From assembly GCA_041649015.1 (NCBI GenBank), contig JBAZNU010000003.1, positions 124,001 through 188,000 of the forward strand: a DNA stretch of 64,000 nt, in the 5' to 3' direction. The notes under the pieces were generated by a model. That model worked only from the letters and a program-made list of their open reading frames with translations, made no database searches and had not been told where the DNA came from. Source of the stretch: Ignavibacteria bacterium. GTDB taxonomy: Bacteria; Bacteroidota; Ignavibacteria; Tepidaquicellales; Tepidaquicellaceae. Of this stretch, positions 34,903 to 42,558 are shown piece by piece. How positions within the stretch are numbered: position 1 is the first letter of the stretch; each line of letters begins with the position of its first letter. A program made the translations under genes and the position numbers.

Positions 34903-36294
34903 TTATTTAACTAAAAGCATCCTCTTCGTTTCGCTAAAACCCTCCGTCATCAATTTGTAAAAATATACGCCGCTGCCGAAGGTCCGCCTATGCTCTGTGG
35001 CAGATTCAATATTAAACGTCACTTCGTACGTGCCGGGTGCAAGTTGTTCGTTTACCAAAGTTTCAACTTCTCTTCCAAGTGCGTCAAATACTTTTAATGT
35101 TACTACTGAATTCTGACTTCTGGATTCTGACTTCTGAATATCAAACCTTATCTTCGTCAGTGGATTAAACGGGTTTGGATAGTTCTGCCCCAATGAATAT
35201 AAAGAAGGAATTTCAGTACTGACATTTTTAACAAAAGTAATACCTGCTGTCGTTGTTTTCATTATTTTTTTATTCAGCGGGGGAGGTATTCCCCATGTGG
35301 AAAGTATGACCCATCCCGTACTTTCATTAAGAAAGAATATTTTGTGAACACTTGAATTATAACCCCTTTTCTGTAAAATCCAGTTTGTTCCTGCATTCGT
35401 AGTATAAGATATTATGCAAGAATCAGAGCCAAAGAATCCACCGCACCATCCGGTTGAAGGATTAACAAAGAACATATCATTATATCTCTCGTTTTCTTCC
35501 GGGGTAAAATTCCAGTTATCTCCGCCATTTGATGTTTTGAAAAACCTTGTGGAGGTACCCGTACTGTTTAAAGCATAAGCTGTGTTATAATCAAATGCTT
35601 GAATTTTAAAAAAATAGGAGCTTACGTTTGCGGAATCACGATGCTGTACCGTCCACGTATCGCAACCATCTGTTGTTTTCAATATCCTCGTTACACTTGG
35701 TTGATAATCGCTTGTTCTTTTCGAAACCACATATCCTGTGTTCTGGTTTATAAAACTTAAACTATTGCAGTATTCCGAGAATTTCTCGCTGAAATTAATC
35801 CCTCCGTTCGTTGATTTATAAATACCCCCTTTATAAAAAACCTCAATATAAGCAATGTTGGAAACTATAATATCATTTACGTTAAAAGGGATAATGTTGG
35901 AAATAGCTCCGTTCATTGTATAAGATGAATCGTGAAAAATTTTTAACCAGTTATTACCGCTGTCCGTAGTTTTAAAAAGATATCGTGTATATGTGTATTC
36001 ACTTATGTGGTGTCCACCTCCTGCAAATCCTGTGCTCTGATTCAGAAAAGAAATTGTTAAAAGTTCAGCCGGCGAAGTAAGGTTCAGTGGAACGGAAAAC
36101 CAGTTCAATCCACCGTTCGTTGACTTGAAAATACAGTTTGTATCAGCCGTGATGAATCCGGTATTTGCATTTATAAATTCAATATCTTTAAGTTCCGCAT
36201 TGATACCTGTACTATATACTATCCACCCGGTTTGTGACTTCAGACTAACACTAAAGATTAATAAAACAGTAAAAACAAAAACTATTCTCTTCAT
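34903..36294 (-). CDS. T9SS-secreted protein with Ycf48-type beta-propeller repeats
   Basis: A 463-residue secreted protein. The signal peptide (to about residue 20) is followed by repeated blades of the form KSTNGGLNW, KTTDSGNNWL, KSTNGGINF, KTTDGCDTWT, KTSNGGDNW and TTNAGTNW, each paired with TGF/TGY/TGW motifs, as in Ycf48/sortilin-like propellers. The C-terminus is a type A sorting domain (YPNPFNPLTKIRFDIQKS, LKVFDALGREVETLVN, KRMLLVK). Probably a cell-surface or released protein. A broken relative lies directly upstream. Confidence 0.88.
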   Translation of the reverse strand: MKRIVFVFTVLLIFSVSLKSQTGWIVYSTGINAELKDIEFINANTGFITADTNCIFKSTNGGLNWFSVPLNLTSPAELLTISFLNQSTGFAGGGHHISEYTYTRYLFKTTDSGNNWLKIFHDSSYTMNGAISNIIPFNVNDIIVSNIAYIEVFYKGGIYKSTNGGINFSEKFSEYCNSLSFINQNTGYVVSKRTSDYQPSVTRILKTTDGCDTWTVQHRDSANVSSYFFKIQAFDYNTAYALNSTGTSTRFFKTSNGGDNWNFTPEENERYNDMFFVNPSTGWCGGFFGSDSCIISYTTNAGTNWILQKRGYNSSVHKIFFLNESTGWVILSTWGIPPPLNKKIMKTTTAGITFVKNVSTEIPSLYSLGQNYPNPFNPLTKIRFDIQKSESRSQNSVVTLKVFDALGREVETLVNEQLAPGTYEVTFNIESATEHRRTFGSGVYFYKLMTEGFSETKRMLLVK

Positions 36295-36297
36295 ATA

Positions 36298-36676
36298 TTA
36301 TTTAATTAAAATCATCTTTCTTGTTTCACTAAAACCCCCCGTCACCAGTTTATAAAAATACACGCTGCTATTAAGTTCTGAACCATCGAAAGTGGTTTCA
36401 TACGTGCCGTGCTGTAATCTTTCATTCACAAGTGTTTGGACTTCGCGGCCCATTATGTCATATATCTTCTAATGAAGAGGGAATCCAAGAATTTCCATTG
36501 TTAGAAAAATAATAAACTCCAGAATAATCATATCCTATTATGATTTTATTATCTGATACTATAATTGGATTAACAGCATTGTTATAAGTAACTGGAAACC
36601 CATTACTTATCTGCTCCCACTGGGCATTGGCGCTCATCGCCGCGAACATCATTAAAACAACAAATAGTTTTTTCAT
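36298..36676 (-). pseudogene. Remnant of a T9SS-secreted gene (N-terminus joined out of frame to sorting domain)
   Basis: The 5' part (36676 to 36458) encodes a signal peptide and about 50 residues of propeller-like sequence (SGVYYFSNNGNSWIPSSL), then stops. In another frame the sequence continues as a near-complete sorting-domain tail: KIYDIMGREVQTLVNE, GTYETTFDGSELNSSVYFYK, GGFSETRKMILIK and a stop at 36298-36300. The junction is near 36460-36475. Loss of the whole middle (and the FPNPFNP part) plus a frame change indicate an internal deletion in a gene like its neighbour at 34903. Confidence 0.82.
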
Positions 36677-36874
36677 GATAGTAAAATTACTTAATATGAC
36701 GGTTGTTTTCTGCTTTAAACATTCTTTAAATCTGGAATTAAATATTTAAAACGGGAGTCCGGCAAGTCGGTATCTCTCGGTTAAAAGTAAAAGAATTTCT
36801 TGTAATTATAAATGCTAATTATTTACCGTACAAAATATGATAGGATGAAAGAGTATAATCTACAAAAAGATATG

Positions 36875-37291
36875 TCAGAAATACAGACCTTCTACGAACT
36901 TTGAGAAGTTTTCGCCTATGTAGCGGAAGTTGTTCAATACGTGGAGTAAGAACTCGTCATCGGTTCTTTGTTTGTAGTAAGGGTTGCGTGTGAAGTAGCC
37001 GTAAAAGCGGCCGTTCTCATCAATAATCATTGGGGGTGTTGTTCCGTACTCATTCCATGGGCTGAGATGGCTGAACTCGTTCCCGAATTCGCTGAACTCG
37101 CTCCATATAGAGAGATTGTTTAACTTTGTGCCATAGATTCCATATTCATTCCAGATAGATTCGGAATGATACTGAGTACATGTTAGGCATCCGAGATATA
37201 CGTCGTGGTTCTCTCCGCCGAAGAGCATTAGTTTCTGGGCGAAGAGCGATGAAGAAATCAAAAGGAACAATATTACGAGTAAACTTTTCAT
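36875..37291 (-). CDS. Secreted protein with WNxYG-type repeats
   Basis: A 138-residue secreted protein; the start at 37291 gives a clean signal peptide (LISSSLFAQ), unlike the longer frame to 37366. The mature part has LFGGENHDVYLGCLTC, then three tandem units: SIWNEYGIYGTKLNNL, SIWSEFSEFGNEFSHL, SPWNEYGTTPP. It ends in ARTNPYY-like sequence (GRFYGYFTRNPYYKQR). Small secreted proteins with this SIWNxYGxYG pattern occur in many bacteria; I know of no established function. The 198 bp toward the T9SS remnant is AT-rich and empty. Confidence 0.65.
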   Translation of the reverse strand: MKSLLVILFLLISSSLFAQKLMLFGGENHDVYLGCLTCTQYHSESIWNEYGIYGTKLNNLSIWSEFSEFGNEFSHLSPWNEYGTTPPMIIDENGRFYGYFTRNPYYKQRTDDEFLLHVLNNFRYIGENFSKFVEGLYF

Positions 37292-37789
37292 TGTGTTAAA
37301 ATAGAATAAATACGGGAATAAAGCAAGAAAGCAAATCGCTTGAAAAATCGAATTGCAGATTAACACGGATGAAAAATATTAAAACAGAATATTTCAAATC
37401 GAAGGATTCAAAGCTTTCAAAGAGAAAATGAAAATTAGTAATTACAACGAACAGAAACTCTTTACCACCAAAACACTAAAAGAATATGGGGATTTTCTTT
37501 GTGAAAGAGCGAAAAAATATTAAAAAATGAGGGTATTGAATAAACAGCAAGTTAGTGAAGGCAGGATAAGACCAAGTTAAGACTAATTAGAGGCCAATTA
37601 GAGACAAGTTATGAAAAAGAAATAAGAGGGTTAAGAGCGAATTTTGAATTTGTTGTATTAACAGGTGTTTATATTTTGAGATTTTTGGTGAAAAGACAAG
37701 GAGAGTAGGATTTGAGATTTGATAAAAATCTTGAAGTGGAGTAAGAAATCGGTTGAAAAAAAGCGGAGAAATAGTTAATTTATATGTTC
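37292..37789. other. Long AT-rich spacer before tRNA-Val
   Basis: No gene is seen. It includes degenerate repeat-like phrases (ACCACCAAAACACTAAAAG near 37470, whose complement resembles the TTTGGTGT words at 13.4 kb) and the 11-bp array at 37570-37613. Confidence 0.45.
37570..37613. repeat. Tandem array of 11-bp units (consensus GACCAATTAGA)
   Basis: Four consecutive 11-bp units: GACCAAGTTAA, GACTAATTAGA, GGCCAATTAGA, GACAAGTTATG. They are diverged but keep the 11-bp phase. The reverse complement (TCTAATTGGCC) is related to the units at 60.5 kb. Confidence 0.75.
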
Positions 37790-37863
37790 GGGCGGTTAGC
37801 TCAGTTGGTTAGAGCGCCACGTTGACATCGTGGAGGCCATTGGTTCGAGTCCATTACCGCCCA
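37790..37863 (+). tRNA. tRNA-Val (GAC anticodon)
   Basis: A 74-nt cloverleaf. Acceptor GGGCGGT pairs with ACCGCCC, D-arm contains AGCTCAGTTGGTTAGAGC, the anticodon stem CCACG/CGTGG encloses TTGACAT (anticodon GAC), and the T-arm has GGTTCGAGTCC. CCA is not encoded. It lies 95 bp upstream of thrS. Confidence 0.95.
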
Positions 37864-37958
37864 CAAGAGTTTTATGAAGTAAGTTCTGTAATTCACACCT
37901 TATCAAACACTTCTTTTGGTATTTTTCGGGAACTTGCAGAACAGAAAATTATAATAAT

Positions 37959-39893
37959 TTGGATAACATAATAAAAATAACGTTTCCTGACGGGACTGAA
38001 AAAGAATTCAGCTCAGGTGTAACATCTTTTGAAATTGCAAAAAGCATAAGCGAAAGATTTGCACAGCAGGTTTTATTTGCCGAAGTGAACGGAGTTCAGA
38101 AAGATTTATCAGCACCTATTACAAAAGATGCAAGGATAGTTTTTCACAAGTTTGATTCGGATGAAGGCAAAGAGCTTTACTGGCATTCATCTTCGCACGT
38201 AATGGCGCAGGCGATAGAAGTGCTTTATCCGGGCGCAAAGTTCGGCGTGGGACCTGCTATTGACAGCGGCTTTTATTATGATATTGATTCAGAGCACAAG
38301 TTTACCGAAGAAGACCTCAAAAAGATTGAAGAGCGCATGCTGGATATCGCAAAGAGGGATATTCAACCCTTGAGGGAAGTAATGAAAAGAACCGATGCTA
38401 TAGAATTTTTCAAGACAAAGAGAAAAGACGAATATAAGGTTGAGATACTCGAAACGATTGCAAAAGATGAGGACATGGTCTCGCTGTACCATCAGGGCGG
38501 GTTTACAGACCTTTGCAGGGGACCGCATTTGCCGAGTACAGGTAAGATAAAAGCAGTAAAACTGATGTCAATCTCGGGTTCGTACTGGAGAGGTGATGAG
38601 AAGAACAAAATGCTTCAGAGGATATACGGAATAACATTTCCCTCTCAGAAGGAACTTGACCATCATTTAAAGATGCTTGAAGAAGCGAAGAAGCGTGACC
38701 ACAGAAAACTCGGGAAGGAACTTGATTTGTTCTTCTTCCACGAAGTGAGTCCGGGTGCGCCTTTCTGGCTTCCGAACGGAATGATTATTTACAGAGAGAT
38801 AGAATATTTTTCAAGACAGCTTCATGACAAATACAGGTATGACGAGATAAGCACACCGATAGTTGTGAAAGAGCAGTTATTCCAGACATCGGGGCACACA
38901 TCACATTATCTTGAAAACATGTTCAAGATAATAACCGATGACGAGCCGATGTATCTGAAACCGATGAACTGTCCTGAGGCGACAATAGTCTATTCATCAA
39001 AGATGAGAAGTTTCAGAGACTTGCCTCTGCGTTTAAGCGAGCTCGGCAGGATGCACAGGAACGAGATACGCGGTGCACTTGGCGGGATGTTCAGAGTAAG
39101 ACAATTTACGATGGACGATGCTCATATATTCTGCACTTACGACCAGATTCTTGAGGAAATAACTAAAGTGCTTCAATTAATGACAGAGACTTACTCAACA
39201 TTTGGTTTTACTCCGATGTACTATCTTTCAACCAGACCTGATGAGGCAATGGGTGAGGTTGAAGTCTGGAATAAGGCGGAAGAATCCCTTGCACAGGCGC
39301 TAAAGGCGAATAACCTTTCTTATAAAGTAAATGAGAAAGACGGGGCTTTTTATGGACCGAAGATTGATGTACACATAAAGGATGCATTAAACAGAACATG
39401 GCAGCTTGCGACGGTACAGCTTGATTTTAATCTTCCCGAAAGATTTGATTTAACTTATGAAGGTTCTGACGGACAGAAACACAGACCGATAATGATACAC
39501 CGGGCGATATATGGAAGTTTTGAAAGGTTCGTAGGAATACTGACCGAGCACTTTGCGGGAAACTTCCCTGCATGGATAGCACCTGTACAGGTTGCAGTAC
39601 TGCCTTTAACAGACGCACAGCAGGAATATGCTAAGAGCGTTTACGATACATTGTTCAACGAAGGATTCAGAGTATATCTTGACGACAGAAGCGAAAAAGT
39701 TAATTACAAAATACGCGAAGCTGAGAACAGAAAGATACCATATATGCTCGTGCTCGGACCTAAAGAAGCACATAGCGGCAGCGTATCGCTCAGGATACAC
39801 GGTGCGGGCGATAAGGGTGCTTTTGAATTGAAAGAATTCATGCAAAGAGTTAGATTAAACGTTACGGCAAAAAAAACAAAGTACGATTTTTAA
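37959..39893 (+). CDS. thrS: Threonyl-tRNA synthetase
   Basis: A 644-residue, full-length class II synthetase: N-terminal TGS domain (IKITFPDGTEKEFSSG), editing/SAD domain (HSSSHVMAQAIEVLYP, GGFTDLCRGPHLPSTGKI), catalytic core (MNCPEATIVY with the zinc Cys near residue 336; MFRVRQFTMDDAHIFC), motif 3 (HRAIYGSFERF) and anticodon-binding domain. The start is TTG at 37959. It heads the thrS-infC-rpmI-rplT translation cluster; infC follows in 20 bp. Confidence 0.98.
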   Translation: MDNIIKITFPDGTEKEFSSGVTSFEIAKSISERFAQQVLFAEVNGVQKDLSAPITKDARIVFHKFDSDEGKELYWHSSSHVMAQAIEVLYPGAKFGVGPAIDSGFYYDIDSEHKFTEEDLKKIEERMLDIAKRDIQPLREVMKRTDAIEFFKTKRKDEYKVEILETIAKDEDMVSLYHQGGFTDLCRGPHLPSTGKIKAVKLMSISGSYWRGDEKNKMLQRIYGITFPSQKELDHHLKMLEEAKKRDHRKLGKELDLFFFHEVSPGAPFWLPNGMIIYREIEYFSRQLHDKYRYDEISTPIVVKEQLFQTSGHTSHYLENMFKIITDDEPMYLKPMNCPEATIVYSSKMRSFRDLPLRLSELGRMHRNEIRGALGGMFRVRQFTMDDAHIFCTYDQILEEITKVLQLMTETYSTFGFTPMYYLSTRPDEAMGEVEVWNKAEESLAQALKANNLSYKVNEKDGAFYGPKIDVHIKDALNRTWQLATVQLDFNLPERFDLTYEGSDGQKHRPIMIHRAIYGSFERFVGILTEHFAGNFPAWIAPVQVAVLPLTDAQQEYAKSVYDTLFNEGFRVYLDDRSEKVNYKIREAENRKIPYMLVLGPKEAHSGSVSLRIHGAGDKGAFELKEFMQRVRLNVTAKKTKYDF

Positions 39894-39913
39894 ATTTTAG
39901 GAAGGTTAAATAA

Positions 39914-40555
39914 ATTAAAGACAAAAAGTACAAGGAAAGAGTAAACCAGGAAATAACCGCTTATCAGGTAAGAGTAGTAGATGAAGACGGGCAGCCGCTT
40001 GGAGTTATGCCGCTGCATGAAGCGTTAAGAACAGCAACCTCAAGAGGACTTGATTTAGTGGAAATTGCAGCAGGCTCGAAGCCTCCGGTGTGCAAGATAA
40101 TAGATTACGGAAAGTATACTTACGATAGACAGAAGAAAGATAAACTGACGAAGAAGAATCAGAACGTAATGACGGTTAAGGAAATAAGATTCAATGCAAA
40201 CACTGATTCGCACGACATAGAATTTAAGACGAAACATTTAAGACAGTTTCTTCTTGACGGACACAAGGTAAAGACCTCAGTGCTTTACAAAGGTAGAATG
40301 ATAACGCATCCCGAAATAGGGCAGAAACTGATGAGCGACGTACTGGAAAAGCTGAAAGACATAGGGAAGATAGATTCAAAACCGAAGCTCGAAGGTAAGA
40401 TGCTCACATGTTTTTTAGTACCGGATAAGAATAAAATACTTTCATACAGAGCGAAGCTTGCGAAAGAGATTAAGAAAGCAGATGTACCGGCTCTGACCGA
40501 AGCCGTTAAAGAAGAGACAACTGCGGAAGAGCAAAAAACACAAACAGAAAATTAA
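39914..40555 (+). CDS. infC: Translation initiation factor IF-3 (ATT start)
   Basis: A 213-residue IF-3. The family N-terminal domain begins well before the first ATG (40007): NQEITAYQVRVVDEDGQPLGV is encoded from about 39941. The only plausible start is ATT at 39914, just after an in-frame TAA (39911) and 8 bp after a strong Shine-Dalgarno AGGAAGG (39899-39905). Rare AUU starts are the classic device for IF-3 autoregulation. The C-terminal domain (KEIRFNANTDSHDIEFKTKH) is intact, followed by a Thr/Glu-rich tail. Confidence 0.95.
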   Translation: MKDKKYKERVNQEITAYQVRVVDEDGQPLGVMPLHEALRTATSRGLDLVEIAAGSKPPVCKIIDYGKYTYDRQKKDKLTKKNQNVMTVKEIRFNANTDSHDIEFKTKHLRQFLLDGHKVKTSVLYKGRMITHPEIGQKLMSDVLEKLKDIGKIDSKPKLEGKMLTCFLVPDKNKILSYRAKLAKEIKKADVPALTEAVKEETTAEEQKTQTEN

Positions 40556-40578
40556 TTAACAAATAAATAAAGCACAAT

Positions 40579-40776
40579 ATGCCTAAGATGAAAACGAACC
40601 GTGCATCAGCCAAGAGATTCAAGGTTACAGGCTCGGGGAAAATCAAAAGAGAGAAATCCGGCAGAAGTCACATTTTGACAAAGAAGTCACCTAAGAGGAA
40701 GAGACAGCTTGCAACGGCAACGCTCGTATCTAAAGGCGACGAAGGAAGAGTCAAAAGAATGATTCTTGCGGAATAA
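40579..40776 (+). CDS. rpmI: 50S ribosomal protein L35
   Basis: A 65-residue, highly basic protein with MPKMKTNRASAKRFKVTGSG, then SHILTKKSPKRKRQL, the family hallmarks and usual length. It lies in the conserved order infC-rpmI-rplT, 23 bp after infC. Confidence 0.97.
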   Translation: MPKMKTNRASAKRFKVTGSGKIKREKSGRSHILTKKSPKRKRQLATATLVSKGDEGRVKRMILAE

Positions 40777-40923
40777 CTTTCTGAAAGAAGTCTTAAAGAA
40801 AGACTATAAAGTTCTTTAAAATATTTATTCCTCCGAAAACAGGAATAATTTAAACAAGAAGAGGTCTCGAAATTCCGCAGCGCGGGATGCCTCAATTTTT
40901 AAATTAAACGAAAGGTAATATCA
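40777..40923 (+). promoter_or_regulatory. Structured 147-bp rpmI-rplT spacer, possible L20 leader
   Basis: Contains successive hairpins: AGTCTT/AAGACT (about 40792-40808), TATTCCT/AGGAATA (about 40824-40845) and, nearer rplT, a GC-rich arm pair in CTCGAAATTCCGCAGCGCGG. The longer-than-usual spacing and pairing potential suggest a cis-regulatory RNA for L20 autogenous control, known in other bacteria; this is inference. Confidence 0.4.
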
Positions 40924-41271
40924 ATGCCAAGGTCTAAAAACAAAGTCGCCGCACACAGGCGCAAAAAAGCAGTTCTAAAACAAGCCAAAGGATACGTAGG
41001 GGCAAGAAGCAAGGTTTACACTGTTGCGAAGAATGCAGTTGAGAAGGGCTTATCACACTCATACAGAGACAGAAAACTTAAGAAGAGAGTTTACAGAAAT
41101 CTCTGGATAGTCAGAATCAATGCAGCAGCAAGAATAAGCGGAGTATCTTATTCGCAGCTGATGGGCGCATTAAGCAAGAAGAAAATAGATGTAAATAGAA
41201 AAACTCTTGCGGATATGGCGTACAACAACATTGATGCATTCAATGAATTTGTAAAATTCGCAATGAGCTAA
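40924..41271 (+). CDS. rplT: 50S ribosomal protein L20
   Basis: A 115-residue ribosomal protein with the L20 signature KNKVAAHRRKKAVLKQAKGY, LWIVRINAAARISGVSYSQL and NRKTLADMAYNN. Length is normal. Last gene of the thrS-infC-rpmI-rplT group, followed by a strong terminator. Confidence 0.98.
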   Translation: MPRSKNKVAAHRRKKAVLKQAKGYVGARSKVYTVAKNAVEKGLSHSYRDRKLKKRVYRNLWIVRINAAARISGVSYSQLMGALSKKKIDVNRKTLADMAYNNIDAFNEFVKFAMS

Positions 41272-41298
41272 GAGAAGAAAAAATTTTCTTATAAAAAG

Positions 41299-41327
41299 AA
41301 AGCGGACTTATAGTCCGCTTTTTGTTT
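41299..41327 (+). terminator. Intrinsic terminator after rplT
   Basis: Perfect 10-bp arms AAAGCGGACT (41299-41308) and AGTCCGCTTT (41312-41321) with a 3-nt loop, followed by TTGTTT. Confidence 0.9.
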
Positions 41328-41338
41328 ATGGATGAAAG

Positions 41339-41749
41339 TTATTTCAAGGTTGAGCCTTTTGCCGCCCACCATTCGAGGATTTCTACTTTAAGGCGGCCTG
41401 CTATTACTGCCGGGTCTTCGTTGGCGAGGCGTTCGGCTTCTTCTTTAGATTTAACGCTGAATATTACGATGCCGCGAAGGTCGCCGTCACCGCCAAAGGG
41501 TCCTGCGATTTGTGTGTGTCCCTCTTTGTAAAGTTTTGAGAGGTGCTCCATGTGTCCTTTCTGTATGAGTGCTGTTTCAGCGGAGTCCTGAGTTCTATTA
41601 TCACCGCGTTTAAGAAAACACATATAGTACTTTTTCATGATGAATGTTTGATCACCATCCTTCATTTCGAATTCGTCCTGAGAAAGGGCGGTGTTTGATA
41701 TCATGCAGGATAGGAATATGAGAAGGAAGACAATGATTGTATTTTTCAT
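41339..41749 (-). CDS. Exported YciI-like domain protein
   Basis: A 136-residue protein: signal peptide (about 24 residues, SNTALSQ) then a YCII-related domain (YYMCFLKRGDNRTQDSAETA; HMEHLSKLYKEGHTQIAGPF; GIVIFSVKSKEEAERLANED; GRLKVEILEWW). The conserved His and Asp of the YciI ferredoxin-like fold are present (GHMEHL, EDPAVIAGR). Most YciI proteins are cytosolic, so export is noteworthy. Function unknown. Confidence 0.8.
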   Translation of the reverse strand: MKNTIIVFLLIFLSCMISNTALSQDEFEMKDGDQTFIMKKYYMCFLKRGDNRTQDSAETALIQKGHMEHLSKLYKEGHTQIAGPFGGDGDLRGIVIFSVKSKEEAERLANEDPAVIAGRLKVEILEWWAAKGSTLK

Positions 41750-41786
41750 AGTATTTAATGTTTATTTTTAATTGAATTAAGAAATA

Positions 41787-41820
41787 AAAAGAGTCTTTAA
41801 TGAATATTAAAGACTCTTTT
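41787..41820 (-). terminator. Strong terminator after the aquaporin gene (potentially bidirectional)
   Basis: Perfect 14-bp arms AAAAGAGTCTTTAA (41787-41800) and TTAAAGACTCTTTT (41807-41820). On the minus strand the hairpin runs into TTTTTATTTC, terminating the aquaporin transcript. Confidence 0.85.
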
Positions 41821-41841
41821 GTAAAACGCAAAATATAAATA

Positions 41842-42522
41842 TTATTCCTTATCCTCAAGTACGAACTTCCAGACAAGACCAGCTAAGGCAGCTCCGATAA
41901 GTGGTGCAATAATGAACATCCAGAGTTGTTCGATTGCCGCTCCGCCAACGAACAGTGCGGGACCTATACTTCTTGCGGGATTTACAGATGTACCCGTAAT
42001 AGGAATTCCGACTATGTGAATTATTACGAGAGAAATACCAATAGGTATTCCTGCAAAACCTGCAGGTGAATTCTTTGCCGTTGCACCGAGAATAACGATA
42101 AGAAAGATGAATGTTAAAACGACTTCAGCAATGAAACCTGAAATCAAAGGATATTTCATAGGTGAATATTCAGCGTACCCGTTTTGTCCGAGCCCGTTAG
42201 CAGCGATGTTATACGAGCTGAGACCTGATGCGATTAAATAAAGAATACCCGCACCTATGATAGCACCGATAATCTGAAATACAATATACATACCTGCGTC
42301 TTTGCCGCCGATGCGCCCTGCAACGAGTGCACCGACTGTAACAGCAGGATTAATATGGCAGCCGGACACGCCTCCTATTCCGTAAGCCATAGCAAGTACC
42401 GCAAAACCGAATGCAAATGAGATTCCGAGGAATCCAACTGAACCGCCTGATATAACTGCGGATCCGCATCCGATAAGAACAAGCACCATTGTTCCGATTA
42501 ATTCGGCAATGTACTTTTTCAT
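41842..42522 (-). CDS. Aquaporin (MIP family, AqpZ-like)
   Basis: A 226-residue six-helix channel. Both pore NPA motifs are present: CHINPAVTVG (about residue 58) and TSVNPARSIGPALF (about residue 180). The short selectivity-filter context GTSVNPAR and the overall length fit AqpZ-type water channels more than glycerol facilitators, which have longer loops. It sits between the YciI gene and GH92 on the same strand but is separately terminated. Confidence 0.92.
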   Translation of the reverse strand: MKKYIAELIGTMVLVLIGCGSAVISGGSVGFLGISFAFGFAVLAMAYGIGGVSGCHINPAVTVGALVAGRIGGKDAGMYIVFQIIGAIIGAGILYLIASGLSSYNIAANGLGQNGYAEYSPMKYPLISGFIAEVVLTFIFLIVILGATAKNSPAGFAGIPIGISLVIIHIVGIPITGTSVNPARSIGPALFVGGAAIEQLWMFIIAPLIGAALAGLVWKFVLEDKE

Positions 42523-42558
42523 CTAATACTCCTTTTTAAGTTTTGAAATATTAAGGAA

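Noticed and set aside
34657..37790. Replication origin near the skew change
   Set aside because: I saw no clustered DnaA-box-like TTATNCACA sites or dnaA/dnaN genes, so only the skew change is reported.
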